A DNA stretch of 61,235 nucleotides from Tabrizicola sp. (lineage in GTDB: Bacteria > Pseudomonadota > Alphaproteobacteria > Rhodobacterales > Rhodobacteraceae), in contig NZ_JAEULP010000057.1 of the NCBI RefSeq assembly GCF_016792905.1, forward strand, positions 1-61,235, in the 5' to 3' direction. Positions within the stretch are counted from its first letter, which is position 1. Each line of letters begins with the position of its first letter. A program made the translations under genes and the position numbers. The notes beneath the pieces were generated by a model. The model saw nothing but the letters and a program-made list of their open reading frames with translations, was not told where the DNA came from and did no database searches. Of this stretch, positions 1-8,335 are shown piece by piece.

Positions 1-42
1 ATGCTTACCCAGGTCATCGGCTGGTTCCACGACCCGCGCTGA
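1..42 (+). CDS. C-terminal end of an unidentified suf-operon gene (partial)
   Basis: The window opens inside a reading frame that ends MLTQVIGWFHDPR and a TGA stop at 40-42, 20 bases before sufC. The visible ATG at position 1 may be internal. Rhodobacterales suf operons often carry a small uncharacterised gene between sufB and sufC, and this tail fits that slot. The fragment is too short to identify, and a spurious frame cannot be excluded. Confidence 0.35.
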   Translation: MLTQVIGWFHDPR

Positions 43-62
43 CCGACCAAAGGAAATGAAAG

Positions 63-818
63 ATGCTTGAAATCAACAACCTGCACGTCAAACTTGAAGA
101 TGAGGACAAGGTGATCCTCCGTGGTGTCGACCTGAAGGTCGGCGCGGGAGAGGTCCATGCGATCATGGGGCCGAACGGGTCGGGCAAGTCGACGCTCAGC
201 TATGTGCTGTCGGGCCGCGAGGGCTATGAGGTGACGGAAGGCTCGGCCACGCTCGACGGGCAGGACCTTCTGGAGATGGAGCCCGAGGCGCGGGCGGCGG
301 CGGGCCTGTTCCTTGCCTTCCAGTATCCGGTCGAGATCCCCGGCGTCGGCAACATGACCTTCCTGCGCACTGCGCTGAACGCACAGCGCAAGGCGCGCGG
401 CGAACCAGAGGTCAGCGCGGGCGATTTCCTGAAGCTGGTGCGCGAGAAGGCCAAGACCCTGAAGATCGACGCCGAGATGCTGAAGCGCCCGGTCAACGTG
501 GGCTTTTCCGGCGGCGAGAAGAAGCGCAACGAAATCCTGCAGATGGCGATCCTGGAGCCCCGGATGTGCATCCTCGACGAAACCGACTCGGGTCTGGACG
601 TCGATGCGATGAAGCTTGTCTCCGACGGGGTCAACGCGCTGCGCAGCGCGGGGCGCTCGTTCCTGGTCATCACCCACTACCAGCGGCTTCTGGACCATAT
701 CCGCCCGGACGTGGTTCACATCATGGCGGCGGGGCGGATCGTCAAGACCGGCGGGCCGGACCTGGCGCTGGAGGTCGAGACCAACGGCTATGCCGACATC
801 CTGAACGAGGTGGGCTGA
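63..818 (+). CDS. sufC: Fe-S cluster assembly ATPase SufC
   Basis: SufC is the cytoplasmic ABC-type ATPase of the SufBCD scaffold that assembles Fe-S clusters on SufB. The 251-residue protein has a Walker A loop at residues 36-44 (GPNGSGKST), the SufC-type signature FSGGEKKRNEI, and a Walker B region CILDETDSGLDVDA. It has no membrane segment. Length and motifs match the family throughout. A purine-rich AAAGGAAATGAAAG stretch precedes the ATG. The stop overlaps the sufD start (TGATG), so the two are probably translationally coupled. Confidence 0.97.
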   Translation: MLEINNLHVKLEDEDKVILRGVDLKVGAGEVHAIMGPNGSGKSTLSYVLSGREGYEVTEGSATLDGQDLLEMEPEARAAAGLFLAFQYPVEIPGVGNMTFLRTALNAQRKARGEPEVSAGDFLKLVREKAKTLKIDAEMLKRPVNVGFSGGEKKRNEILQMAILEPRMCILDETDSGLDVDAMKLVSDGVNALRSAGRSFLVITHYQRLLDHIRPDVVHIMAAGRIVKTGGPDLALEVETNGYADILNEVG

Positions 819-2119
819 TGGCACTGCCCAAGGCGAAGGAAGACGCCCTGGCGGCGCGTCTTGCGGCCCTGTCGCTGCCCGCCGCAAAGGGCTGGCTTGC
901 GGCCGCACGCAGCGATGCGCTGGCCCGGCTGACCGCGATGGGCCTGCCCGCGCGGCGCGACGAATACTGGCGTTACACCGATCCGGCCAGCCTGAACGCG
1001 ACCGAGGTGCCCGTCGCCCACCGCTTCGATGCAAGCGACGAGGCCGCGCCCTTCGATGGCATGGACCGGCTGAAGATCGTCTTCGTCGACGGCATCTTCG
1101 ATCCCGCGGCCTCGGACGACCTGAGCCTTGCGGGCGTGACCATCGAGCGGCTGGCGCAGGTCGGCGGCACGGACATCCACTGGGCGCAAGGCACCTATGG
1201 CGTCCTGGAAGCGCGCGGTCAGACCCCGGTCGCGCGGCCCTTTGCCGCGTTGAATTCGGCCTTTGCGACCGACGGCGTGCTGATCCATGTCACCGGCAAG
1301 GCGGCCAGGCCGGTTTCGCTGGTTTATGTCCACGAGTCAGAGACTTCCGATGCGATCCTGCATCATTGCGTGAAGCTGGAGGCGGGGGCGGAGCTGACGC
1401 TTCTGGAAAACGGTCCCGCCGCGGCGCGCTTTTCCAAGGTGCTGGAGGTCGAGATCGCCGATGGCGCGAGCTTCCATCACATCCGCCTGCAGGGCCGCGA
1501 CCACGAACGCCGCGCGGTGACGCATGTCTTCGCCCGGCTCGGGGCGAAATCGCAGATGCGCTCCTTCACGCTGACTGCCAACGGCCGCCTGACCCGCAAC
1601 GAGGCGGTGATCGAGCTGACCGGCGACGAGGGCCGCGCCCATGTGGCCGGGGCCACCGTCGGCGATGGCGAGTTCCACCACGACGACACCGTCTTCATCA
1701 CCCATGCGGCCGTGGCCTGCGAAAGCCGCCAGGTGTTCAAGAAGGTGCTGATGAACGGGGCCACCGGGGTCTTCCAGGGCAAGATCCTCGTGAAGCCCGG
1801 TGCGCAGAAGACCGACGGCTACCAGATCAGCCAGAGCCTGCTTCTGGACGAGGACAGCCAGTTCCTGGCGAAGCCCGAGCTGGAAATCTATGCCGACGAC
1901 GTGAAGTGCAGCCACGGCTCGACCTCGGGCGCCATCGACGAGACGGCGCTCTTCTACCTGCAATCGCGCGGGGTGCCGCGGCGGACGGCGCAGGCGCTTC
2001 TGGTGCTGGCCTTCCTCGCCGAAGCCATCCAGGAGATCGCCGACGAGGACATCGCCGAAGACATCCGCGCGCGGCTGGAAGGCTGGCTGGAACGGCACGG
2101 AAAGAAAGGCACGGCATGA
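818..2119 (+). CDS. sufD: Fe-S cluster assembly protein SufD
   Basis: SufD is the SufB-like beta-helix partner of the SufBC2D scaffold complex. The 433-residue product begins MALPKAKEDALAARLAAL. It has the family's mid-protein region (RNEAVIELTGDEGRAHVAG, then YQISQSLLLDE) and the C-terminal signature IYADDVKCSHGSTSGAID, which holds the conserved Cys-Ser-His-Gly. The ATG at 818 overlaps the sufC TGA, and the length from there fits the family. A longer in-frame extension back to 566 runs inside sufC and is not credible. The 3' end overlaps the next gene by ATGA. Confidence 0.96.
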   Translation: MALPKAKEDALAARLAALSLPAAKGWLAAARSDALARLTAMGLPARRDEYWRYTDPASLNATEVPVAHRFDASDEAAPFDGMDRLKIVFVDGIFDPAASDDLSLAGVTIERLAQVGGTDIHWAQGTYGVLEARGQTPVARPFAALNSAFATDGVLIHVTGKAARPVSLVYVHESETSDAILHHCVKLEAGAELTLLENGPAAARFSKVLEVEIADGASFHHIRLQGRDHERRAVTHVFARLGAKSQMRSFTLTANGRLTRNEAVIELTGDEGRAHVAGATVGDGEFHHDDTVFITHAAVACESRQVFKKVLMNGATGVFQGKILVKPGAQKTDGYQISQSLLLDEDSQFLAKPELEIYADDVKCSHGSTSGAIDETALFYLQSRGVPRRTAQALLVLAFLAEAIQEIADEDIAEDIRARLEGWLERHGKKGTA

Positions 2120-2595
2120 CGGTCACGACCGACCTCGTCGCCACCTGGCGGCGCCCGCGCGCCGTGCTGCGCCAGCACCTGGCGCGGGGCCGGTCCGAGG
2201 CCTTTGCCTTCACCTTCCTGCTGGTGTTCCTGATCCTCGCCTTCATCGCGCAATGGCCCGTCGCCGCGCGCGAGGCCTATCTGGCCGGTGAGCCTACGGC
2301 GCTGCCGCGCATCCTGCCGCGCGCCTATGCGGTACTGGCAACGATACCGCTCTGGTATGGGCTGGCCGCCCTTGGCCATCTGGTCGCGCGGGCGTTCGGC
2401 GGGCAGGGGTCCTGGTATGCCGCGCGGCTTGCGCTCTTCTGGGCGCTGGCGACGGTCGGCCCGCTGATGCTGCTCTATGGCCTCGTCGGGGGCATGATCG
2501 GCCCCGGCCCGGCGCTGACGCTGGTGACATTGGCGCTTGGCGCAGCCTTCCTGTGGCTCTGGGCCACGCTCCTGCACGAGGCGGAACGCGGATGA
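2116..2595 (+). CDS. YIP1-family membrane protein, first of a pair
   Basis: A 159-residue hydrophobic protein starting MTVTTDLVATWRRPRAVLRQ. An N-terminal amphipathic part is followed by several hydrophobic stretches (around residues 32-45, 68-82, 98-120 and 130-148), an arrangement resembling YIP1-domain proteins. It carries the motif ARAFGGQGSW, closely echoed by GRAFGGQGNF in the next gene, so the two look like tandem paralogues. The ATG overlaps the sufD stop (ATGA), and its own stop overlaps the next start. The location inside the suf operon suggests co-expression with Fe-S assembly, but no biochemical role is established. Confidence 0.8.
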   Translation: MTVTTDLVATWRRPRAVLRQHLARGRSEAFAFTFLLVFLILAFIAQWPVAAREAYLAGEPTALPRILPRAYAVLATIPLWYGLAALGHLVARAFGGQGSWYAARLALFWALATVGPLMLLYGLVGGMIGPGPALTLVTLALGAAFLWLWATLLHEAERG

Positions 2596-3197
2596 CCGGC
2601 GAGTTGACCCTGTCGCACCGCATCGGTGCCCTGGCGCAACTGACGCTGCAGGACCCCCGGCAGGCGGCCCAGGTCCTGCTGGCCGAGCCGGTGCCGATGC
2701 GGGCGCGGTCGGCGGGGCTCCTGCTTGTCGCGGTCGTCTCGGCGGTGCTGGCCAACCTGCAGGCCGGGCTGAACCCGCAGCCGATGGACCCGCTCAGCGC
2801 CTTCATGCTGGCAAGCCCCTTCCGCACGGCGCTGTTCCAGTGGTTCTTCCTGGCCCTGTCGATCGTCCTGATCGACCGGGTCGGCCGGGCATTCGGCGGG
2901 CAGGGCAACTTTGCCGATGCGCTTCTGGTCGTCGTCTGGTTGCAGCTCCTGACGCTTGCGCTTCAGTTTCTGCAACTGGTCGCCACGCTGGTCGCGCCGC
3001 CCCTGGCCGGGATCATCGGGATCGGCGGCTTTGTCGTTTTCCTCTGGCTGATGACCGCCTTCATCGCCGAACTGCATGGGTTCCGCTCGCGCGGGCGCGT
3101 CTTCGTCGGCATGGTGCTGACCGCGCTTGGCACCGGGGTGATCCTTGGCACCCTGCTGATCCTGATCCTGGGGCCGGAGGCCTTCGCCGATGTATGA
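2592..3197 (+). CDS. YIP1-family membrane protein, second of a pair
   Basis: A 201-residue membrane protein starting MTGELTLSHRIGALAQ. It has YIP1-like topology: a cytosolic N-terminal segment of about 40 residues and several hydrophobic helices. It shares the RAFGGQG motif with the preceding gene. I chose ATG 2592 because it makes an ATGA overlap with the upstream stop; an in-frame upstream ATG at 2553 would add 13 residues. The 3' end overlaps sufS by 8 bases, so it is locked into the suf operon. Function unknown. Confidence 0.8.
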   Translation: MTGELTLSHRIGALAQLTLQDPRQAAQVLLAEPVPMRARSAGLLLVAVVSAVLANLQAGLNPQPMDPLSAFMLASPFRTALFQWFFLALSIVLIDRVGRAFGGQGNFADALLVVVWLQLLTLALQFLQLVATLVAPPLAGIIGIGGFVVFLWLMTAFIAELHGFRSRGRVFVGMVLTALGTGVILGTLLILILGPEAFADV

Positions 3198-4410
3198 CGT
3201 CCGGAAGATTCGCGCCGATTTCCCGATCCTTGGCCGCGAGGTGAACGGCAAGCCGCTCGTCTACCTTGACAACGGCGCCAGCGCGCAGAAGCCGCAGGTG
3301 GTGATCGACGCCATCACCCGGGGCTATGCCGAGGAATATGCCAACGTCCACCGCGGGTTGCATTTCCTGTCGAACCTCGCGACCGAGAAATACGAATCCA
3401 CCCGCGGCAAGCTGGCCCGCTTCCTGAACGCCGGGTCGGAGGAGGAGATCGTCTTTACCACCGGCACGACCGAAGGCATCAACCTCGTCTCCTACGCCTG
3501 GGCCACCCCGCGCCTGCAAGCCGGGGACGAGATCGTCCTCTCGATCATGGAACACCACGCCAACATCGTGCCCTGGCACTTCCTGCGCGAACGCCAGGGG
3601 GTGGTGCTGAAATGGGTGGAGGTGGACGCCAACGGCGACCTTGACCCGCAGGCCGTGATCGACGCCATCGGGCCGAAGACGCGGCTTGTCGCCGTGACCC
3701 ACATGTCGAACGTCCTTGGCACCGTGGTCGACGTGGCCGCCATCTGCCGGGGCGCGCGCGAGAAGGGCGTTCCGGTGCTGGTCGACGGCTCGCAGGCCGC
3801 CGTCCACATGCCGGTCGACGTCCAGGCCATCGGCTGCGATTTCTACGCCATCACCGGGCACAAGCTTTACGGGCCGTCAGGCTCGGGCGGTATCTACATC
3901 CGTCGCGAACGCCAGGCCGAGATGCGCCCCTTCCTGGGCGGCGGCGACATGATCCGCGAGGTCACGCGCGAGGCCATCACCTGGGCCGACCCGCCGATGA
4001 AGTTCGAGGCCGGGACGCCCGGCATCGTGCAGCAGATCGGCCTTGGCGTCGCGCTCGACTATCTGGTGCACCTCGGCATGGCCGATGTCGCCGCGCATGA
4101 GCGCAGCTTGCGCGACTATGCCCGCGACCGGCTGAACGGGCTCAACTGGCTGAACGTGCAGGGCAATTCGGCGGGGAAGGGGGCGATCTTCTCGTTCACC
4201 CTGCAGGGCGCGGCCCATGCCCACGATATCTCGACCATCCTCGACAAGCGCGGCATCGCCGTCCGCGCCGGCACCCATTGCGCCATGCCGCTGATGGAGC
4301 ACTACGGCATCACCGCCTCGTGCCGCGCGTCCTTCGGGCTTTACAACACGGTCGAGGAGGTCGACGCGCTCGTCAGCGCGCTGGATCTGGCGCACGAGCT
4401 GTTCGCCTGA
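3190..4410 (+). CDS. sufS: Cysteine desulfurase SufS
   Basis: PLP-dependent group II cysteine desulfurase, 406 residues, that mobilises sulfur from L-cysteine for the SufBCD scaffold. The PLP lysine is Lys225 in ITGHKLYGPSG. The persulfide-carrying cysteine is Cys364 in RAGTHCAMPLM, the same number as in E. coli SufS. The N terminus (VRKIRADFPIL) and EHHANIVPW also match the family. The start lies inside the end of the preceding YIP1 gene. No sufE-like gene follows in the window; the next feature is a tRNA. Confidence 0.97.
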   Translation: MYDVRKIRADFPILGREVNGKPLVYLDNGASAQKPQVVIDAITRGYAEEYANVHRGLHFLSNLATEKYESTRGKLARFLNAGSEEEIVFTTGTTEGINLVSYAWATPRLQAGDEIVLSIMEHHANIVPWHFLRERQGVVLKWVEVDANGDLDPQAVIDAIGPKTRLVAVTHMSNVLGTVVDVAAICRGAREKGVPVLVDGSQAAVHMPVDVQAIGCDFYAITGHKLYGPSGSGGIYIRRERQAEMRPFLGGGDMIREVTREAITWADPPMKFEAGTPGIVQQIGLGVALDYLVHLGMADVAAHERSLRDYARDRLNGLNWLNVQGNSAGKGAIFSFTLQGAAHAHDISTILDKRGIAVRAGTHCAMPLMEHYGITASCRASFGLYNTVEEVDALVSALDLAHELFA

Positions 4411-4423
4411 CGCGCATCGGCCA

Positions 4424-4451
4424 TTGAAACCCCCGCGGCCTTCCGCTAAGG
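4424..4451 (+). promoter_or_regulatory. Candidate sigma-70 promoter for tRNA-Arg
   Basis: TTGAAA at 4424-4429 lies 16 bases upstream of CTAAGG at 4446-4451, which ends 10 bases before the tRNA. The -35 is good and the -10 is weak. It is the only plausible promoter-like pair in the short gap after sufS. The call rests on position and consensus alone. Confidence 0.35.
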
Positions 4452-4461
4452 ACGGGCGCAG

Positions 4462-4538
4462 GCACCCATAGCTCAGCTGGATAGAGCGTTGCCCTCCGAA
4501 GGCAAAGGTCGCACGTTCGAATCGTGCTGGGTGCGCCA
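4462..4538 (+). tRNA. tRNA-Arg (anticodon CCG)
   Basis: A complete 77-base cloverleaf with encoded CCA. The acceptor stem pairs GCACCCA (4462-4468) with TGGGTGC (4528-4534). The D stem is GCTC/GAGC. The anticodon stem TTGCC/GGCAA encloses loop CTCCGAA with anticodon CCG at 4496-4498. The T stem GCACG/CGTGC encloses TTCGAAT. The discriminator is G4535 and CCA is 4536-4538. It reads the CGG arginine codon, common in this GC-rich coding sequence. Confidence 0.96.
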
Positions 4539-4593
4539 GCCCCATCCTCCCGCTCCGGCCCCGATGTCCGGCCCGTGACGGGCCCGCCCGACC

Positions 4594-5634
4594 TTGGACC
4601 GACCCTTGCCCATTCTGGCCCGTATTGCTGCCGGTCTTGCCCTGGGAACCCTGGGCGGCCTTGTGTTCTACACTCTGGCGCTGCCCTTGCCATGGATGCT
4701 CGGCGCGCTGTTCGTGACCATGGTGGCGGCGATTGCCGGGGTGCCGGTGCTGGGTCCGACGCGCCTGCGTCCGGCCATCGTCGCGGTGATCGGCGTGCTG
4801 CTCGGATCGCGCTTCACGCCTGCGGTGATCGGCCAGGCGGGCGAAGCGCTGGTGACGATCTCGATCCTGCTGGCCTACCTTGCCGCGGTCGCCGCCCTGG
4901 TCGTGCCCTGGTATCGCATCGTTGGGCGGCAGGACTGGACCACCGCCTATTTCGCCGGCATGCCCGGCGGGCTGTCCGAAATGGTCGAACTGGGCGAGGC
5001 GAAGGGGGCCGACGTTCCGGCCATCGTGCTGGCGCATTCGCTGCGGATCGTGCTGACCATCGGGCTGATGGCCGTGTTGTTCCGGTTGGTGCTGGGCTAT
5101 GACGTTGGCAGCGCGGGCGGCGCCATTGCGGGCAGGACGCTGGACTGGCCGGACGCTGCCATCCTGACCGCCTGTGCCGTTCTGGGGGCGCTGCTCGGCC
5201 CGAGACTGCGACTTCCGGCCCCGACGTTCCTTGGCCCGCTGATCCTGTCTGCCGCCATCCACATGGCCGGGATCACTGAAAGCGCACCCCCGGGGCTGCT
5301 GATCAACGTGGCGCAGGTGGCGCTTGGCACCATCCTCGGCTGTCGCTTCCTTGGCATCGACACGCGCATGCTGTTCCGCGCCGGGCTCCTCAGCCTCGGG
5401 GCGACGGTGCTGACCCTTCTGCTCGCGGTGGCGGCGGCCTTCGCGATGCGGGCGGGCGCGGGGGTCGCGCTGGACCAGGCCATGCTGGCGCTTGCCCCCG
5501 GCGGGCTGACCGAGATGGGGCTGATCGCGCTCGCCATCCACGCCGACGTGGCCTTTGTCGCGCTGCACCATGTGGTGCGCATCCTTGTGGTCATCGTCCT
5601 GGCGCCGGTGCTGGTCCGGCTGGTGCAGCGCTAG
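4594..5634 (+). CDS. AbrB-family (membrane AbrB duplication) integral membrane protein
   Basis: A 346-residue, very hydrophobic protein with an internal duplication. Each half carries an LPWMLGALF-like or PTFLGPLIL-like segment followed by a motif of the type MPGGLSEMVELGE in the first half and APGGLTEMGLIAL in the second. This is the hallmark of the membrane AbrB family, often labelled putative ammonia monooxygenase or AbrB regulator, whose transport role is unclear. The only start giving the full first helix is TTG 4594. There is no clear ribosome binding site, so the start is uncertain. It stands alone on the plus strand, convergent with the next gene. Confidence 0.85.
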   Translation: MDRPLPILARIAAGLALGTLGGLVFYTLALPLPWMLGALFVTMVAAIAGVPVLGPTRLRPAIVAVIGVLLGSRFTPAVIGQAGEALVTISILLAYLAAVAALVVPWYRIVGRQDWTTAYFAGMPGGLSEMVELGEAKGADVPAIVLAHSLRIVLTIGLMAVLFRLVLGYDVGSAGGAIAGRTLDWPDAAILTACAVLGALLGPRLRLPAPTFLGPLILSAAIHMAGITESAPPGLLINVAQVALGTILGCRFLGIDTRMLFRAGLLSLGATVLTLLLAVAAAFAMRAGAGVALDQAMLALAPGGLTEMGLIALAIHADVAFVALHHVVRILVVIVLAPVLVRLVQR

Positions 5635-5636
5635 GT

Positions 5637-6290
5637 TCAGAGGTCGGTCGCATCCTGCAAGCGCACCCCCTTCAGCCCGGCCCGCACCACGGCATCCCGC
5701 ATCACCCGGTCGCAGAACACATCCATCGAATAAGGCGAGGCGAAGACATGCGCCCCGCCCACCGCTTCGGGCCGGAACATCAGCGCGGCCCCGCCCGCCC
5801 GATGATAGTATTTGCCGTTCACATACTCTCCTGTCTTGATCTTCACCCGGGACGCGCCCTCGTCCAGCGCGTCCAGTTCCCGCAGGACAGAGCAGAGGTG
5901 CAACTGCGGCCCCGGGCGCCCATCCCACAGGGTGAAATCGCAGGCCGCAAAGGCGAAGGCCGTGGGGTCCACCGCCAGGAACACCTGTTTCAGCGGCTCC
6001 GACACGATCCATTTCGACGCCAGCATCTCGAAATCGCGCGGCAGGCCGTTGGTCTTGCCCCCCTTCGGCGCATGGAGCAGATGCGGGCGCTCGGGATACT
6101 GGTCGGGGTCGCCGTTCGGCGGTTCGATCGTGAAGCTGCCGGGACGGCGAAGGCGGTCTTCGTTGGCAAAGTCGATCTTCGGAAAGCCACCGGCAGGCCA
6201 GAAGCTCGGCTCGATCAGGAAGTAGCGGCCCTTGGCGCGGCGCTCGGCCTCGGTCAGGGGCGGGGTGAAGGGGTGGCGGTCATCGGTCAC
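5637..6290 (-). CDS. Imm11/DUF1629-like protein of unknown function
   Basis: A 217-residue soluble protein with no signal peptide or membrane segment. The start is GTG 6290, preceded by GGAGGAAA at good spacing; an in-frame ATG at 6380 lies in the divergent promoter region and lacks support. Aromatic-rich N-terminal text (RYFLIEPSFWPAGGF) and the end RVMRDAVVRAGLKGVRL resemble DUF1629 proteins, also filed as an Imm11-type immunity domain. I could not confirm the family. No toxin gene is adjacent, so an immunity role is speculation. Confidence 0.65.
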   Translation of the reverse strand: MTDDRHPFTPPLTEAERRAKGRYFLIEPSFWPAGGFPKIDFANEDRLRRPGSFTIEPPNGDPDQYPERPHLLHAPKGGKTNGLPRDFEMLASKWIVSEPLKQVFLAVDPTAFAFAACDFTLWDGRPGPQLHLCSVLRELDALDEGASRVKIKTGEYVNGKYYHRAGGAALMFRPEAVGGAHVFASPYSMDVFCDRVMRDAVVRAGLKGVRLQDATDL

Positions 6291-6375
6291 GGCGTGGTTT
6301 CCTCCGGGTTGCAGGTCTGGCGCGGTCAGGGCAGGGCGACAAGGCAGGAATTCCCGCCACCGCATCTTGCCTACT

Positions 6376-6396
6376 TGCAAATGCTTCTCATTTACA
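6376..6396. promoter_or_regulatory. Mur/Fur-type operator upstream of sitA
   Basis: TGCAAATG (6376-6383), a 5-base spacer, and CATTTACA (6389-6396) form a 21-bp inverted repeat matching at 7 of 8 positions per arm. It resembles the operator of the alphaproteobacterial manganese-responsive Fur homologue Mur. It overlaps a plausible promoter: TTGCAA at 6375-6380 and TTCTAT around 6397-6402. Occupancy would therefore block transcription of the metal-uptake operon 31 bases downstream. The regulator gene is not in the window. Confidence 0.7.
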
Positions 6397-6426
6397 TTCT
6401 ATTCGCCACAACCCGAGGTCCGCCCC

Positions 6427-7320
6427 ATGCATCTGTCCCGCCGTGCCCTGCTTGTCGCCAGTCTTCTCGCCCTGCCGCTGTCGGCACAGGCGCAGGACCG
6501 GCTGAAGATCGTGACCACCTTCACGGTGATCGCCGACATGGCGCGCAACGTGGCGGGTGAGGCGGCGGATGTCGTCTCCGTCACCAAGCCCGGGGCGGAA
6601 ATCCACGGCTATGAACCCACCCCGCAGGACATTGTCGCCGCGTCGGATGCCGACCTGATCCTCTGGAACGGACTTGGCCTCGAACGCTGGTTCGAGCAGT
6701 TCCTGTCGAACCTGGGCGAGGTGCCCTCGGCCACCCTGACCGACGGCATCCAGCCGATTTCGATCACTGGCGGCGATTATGACGGCAAGCCGAACCCCCA
6801 CGCCTGGATGAGCCTGTCGAACGCGGGCATCTACGTCGACAACATCGCAGGTGCGCTCTCCGCCGCCGATCCGGCCAATGCCGCGACCTATGCGGCCAAT
6901 GCCGAAGCCTACAAGGCCACCCTCGCCGCCGCGCTCGACCCGCTGAAAGCAGAGATCGCCGCCTTGCCCGAAGGCCATCGTTGGCTGGCGACCTGCGAAG
7001 GAGCGTTCAGCTATCTCGCCCGCGACCTTGACCTGCACGAGCTTTACCTCTGGCCGATCAACGCCGACCAGCAGGGCAGCCCGCGCCAGGTGCAGGCGGT
7101 GATCGACGGGGTGCGCGAACACGCGATTCCGGCGGTCTTCTGCGAAAGCACGGTCTCCTCCGACCCTGCCGAACAGGTCGCCCGCGAGACCGGGGCTGCC
7201 TTCGGCGGCATCCTCTACGTCGACAGCCTGTCCGAACCCGATGGCCCGGTGCCGACCTATCTCGACCTTCTGAAGGTCACCACCGAGACCATCGCCAAGG
7301 GCCTTGCGCCGACGAACTGA
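6427..7320 (+). CDS. sitA: Manganese/iron ABC transporter substrate-binding protein
   Basis: A 297-residue periplasmic cluster A-I binding protein. The signal peptide is [20 protein letters not shown] with cleavage near AQA. The expected metal ligands are His60 ([11 protein letters not shown]), His125 (NPHAWMS), Glu191 (CEGAFSY) and Asp266 (YVDSLS). Glutamate rather than histidine at the third position points to Mn2+/Fe2+ (SitA/MntC type) rather than Zn2+ (ZnuA). ATG 6427 is chosen because it starts the signal peptide; the in-frame extension to 6232 crosses the operator. First gene of sitABCD. Confidence 0.93.
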   Translation: MHLSRRALLVASLLALPLSAQAQDRLKIVTTFTVIADMARNVAGEAADVVSVTKPGAEIHGYEPTPQDIVAASDADLILWNGLGLERWFEQFLSNLGEVPSATLTDGIQPISITGGDYDGKPNPHAWMSLSNAGIYVDNIAGALSAADPANAATYAANAEAYKATLAAALDPLKAEIAALPEGHRWLATCEGAFSYLARDLDLHELYLWPINADQQGSPRQVQAVIDGVREHAIPAVFCESTVSSDPAEQVARETGAAFGGILYVDSLSEPDGPVPTYLDLLKVTTETIAKGLAPTN

Positions 7321-7327
7321 GGGCTTC

Positions 7328-8191
7328 ATGCGCGACGCGACCGCAGACACCGGCAGCACCGAAGGCATCTTCGCCGAAGGCGTGACCGTCACCTACCGTA
7401 ACGGCCTGACCGCGCTGACCGACGCGAGCTTCCGGATTCCGCAAGGCACGATCACCGCGCTGGTCGGCGTGAACGGGGCGGGGAAGTCCACGCTCTTCAA
7501 GGCGATCATGGGCTTCGTCCCCGTCGCCCGCGGCACGATCCGCCTGCTCGGGATGCCCGTCCGCGACGCGCTGCGCCGGAACCTCGTAGCTTACGTCCCC
7601 CAGGCCGAGGAGGTCGACTGGTCCTTCCCGGTGCTGGTCGAGGACGTGGTGATGATGGGCCGCTATGGCCACATGGGGATGCTACGCCGCCCCGCTGCCA
7701 CCGACCGGGCCAAGGTCGACGAAGCACTGGCCCGCGTCGGCCTTGCCGACCTGCGCCACCGCCAGATCGGAGAACTGTCCGGCGGCCAGAAGAAGCGGGT
7801 GTTCCTGGCAAGGGCATTGGCGCAGGAGGGGCGGATCATCCTTCTGGACGAACCCTTCACCGGCGTCGACGTGAAGACCGAGGAGCAGATCATCGCCCTC
7901 TTGCGCAGCTTGCGCGACGAGGGCCATGTCATGCTGGTTTCCACCCACAACCTCGGCTCGGTCCCCGATTTCTGCGACCGGACCGTGCTGGTGAAGGGCA
8001 CCGTCCTCGCCTACGGCCCGACCGAGACGACCTTCACCCGCGAGAATCTGGAACATGCCTTCGGCGGCGTCCTGCGGCATTTCACCCTCAGCGGCACCGA
8101 CCTGCACGAAGACGACGACACTCGCGAGATCAGTATCCTGACCGACGACGAACGCCCCTTCGTGCAATACGGAAAGAAGGGCGACAAATGA
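7328..8191 (+). CDS. sitB: Manganese/iron ABC transporter ATP-binding protein
   Basis: The 287-residue ATPase that energises SitCD. Walker A is [11 protein letters not shown], the signature is [16 protein letters not shown], and Walker B is [12 protein letters not shown] followed by the H-loop STHNLG. The ATG at 7328 is 7 bases after the sitA stop. The C-terminal tail ([12 protein letters not shown]) is acidic. A 144-base gap with a dispersed repeat and hairpins separates it from sitC, unusual in an otherwise tight operon. Confidence 0.93.
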   Translation: MRDATADTGSTEGIFAEGVTVTYRNGLTALTDASFRIPQGTITALVGVNGAGKSTLFKAIMGFVPVARGTIRLLGMPVRDALRRNLVAYVPQAEEVDWSFPVLVEDVVMMGRYGHMGMLRRPAATDRAKVDEALARVGLADLRHRQIGELSGGQKKRVFLARALAQEGRIILLDEPFTGVDVKTEEQIIALLRSLRDEGHVMLVSTHNLGSVPDFCDRTVLVKGTVLAYGPTETTFTRENLEHAFGGVLRHFTLSGTDLHEDDDTREISILTDDERPFVQYGKKGDK

Positions 8192-8201
8192 CCCGTCCCG
8201 C

Positions 8202-8234
8202 CTTTCACATTTGCCCAAATATCCCCGCCGGAGG
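8202..8234 (-). repeat. Dispersed ATATTTGG/ATGAAAG repeat, copy 1
   Basis: On the minus strand it reads CCTCCGGCGGGG, then ATATTTGGGC, then AAATGTGAAAG. It lies between sitB and sitC in the orientation opposite to transcription. It has the short-arm form, with CCTCCGGCGGGG in place of the longer GC hairpin. Two further hairpins follow in the same gap: TCCGCG/CGCGGA at 8248-8266 and CCGACCC/GGGTCGG at 8315-8333, the second ending 2 bases before the sitC ATG. Confidence 0.8.
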
Positions 8235-8335
8235 CCGCCCGAGGTCTTCCGCGTTCTTCACGCGGAGGGCCGAGACAAAAGACTTGCGCGTCAGCGCTCA
8301 ATTCGAAAACCGCCCCGACCCGCGCGGGGTCGGCC

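Noticed and set aside
3877-6012. 711-residue minus-strand ORF antisense to sufS, the tRNA and the AbrB-like gene
   Set aside because: It is a GC-rich shadow frame with Gly/Arg/Gln-rich text, it runs across a tRNA, and each strand-correct gene in the region has clear motifs.
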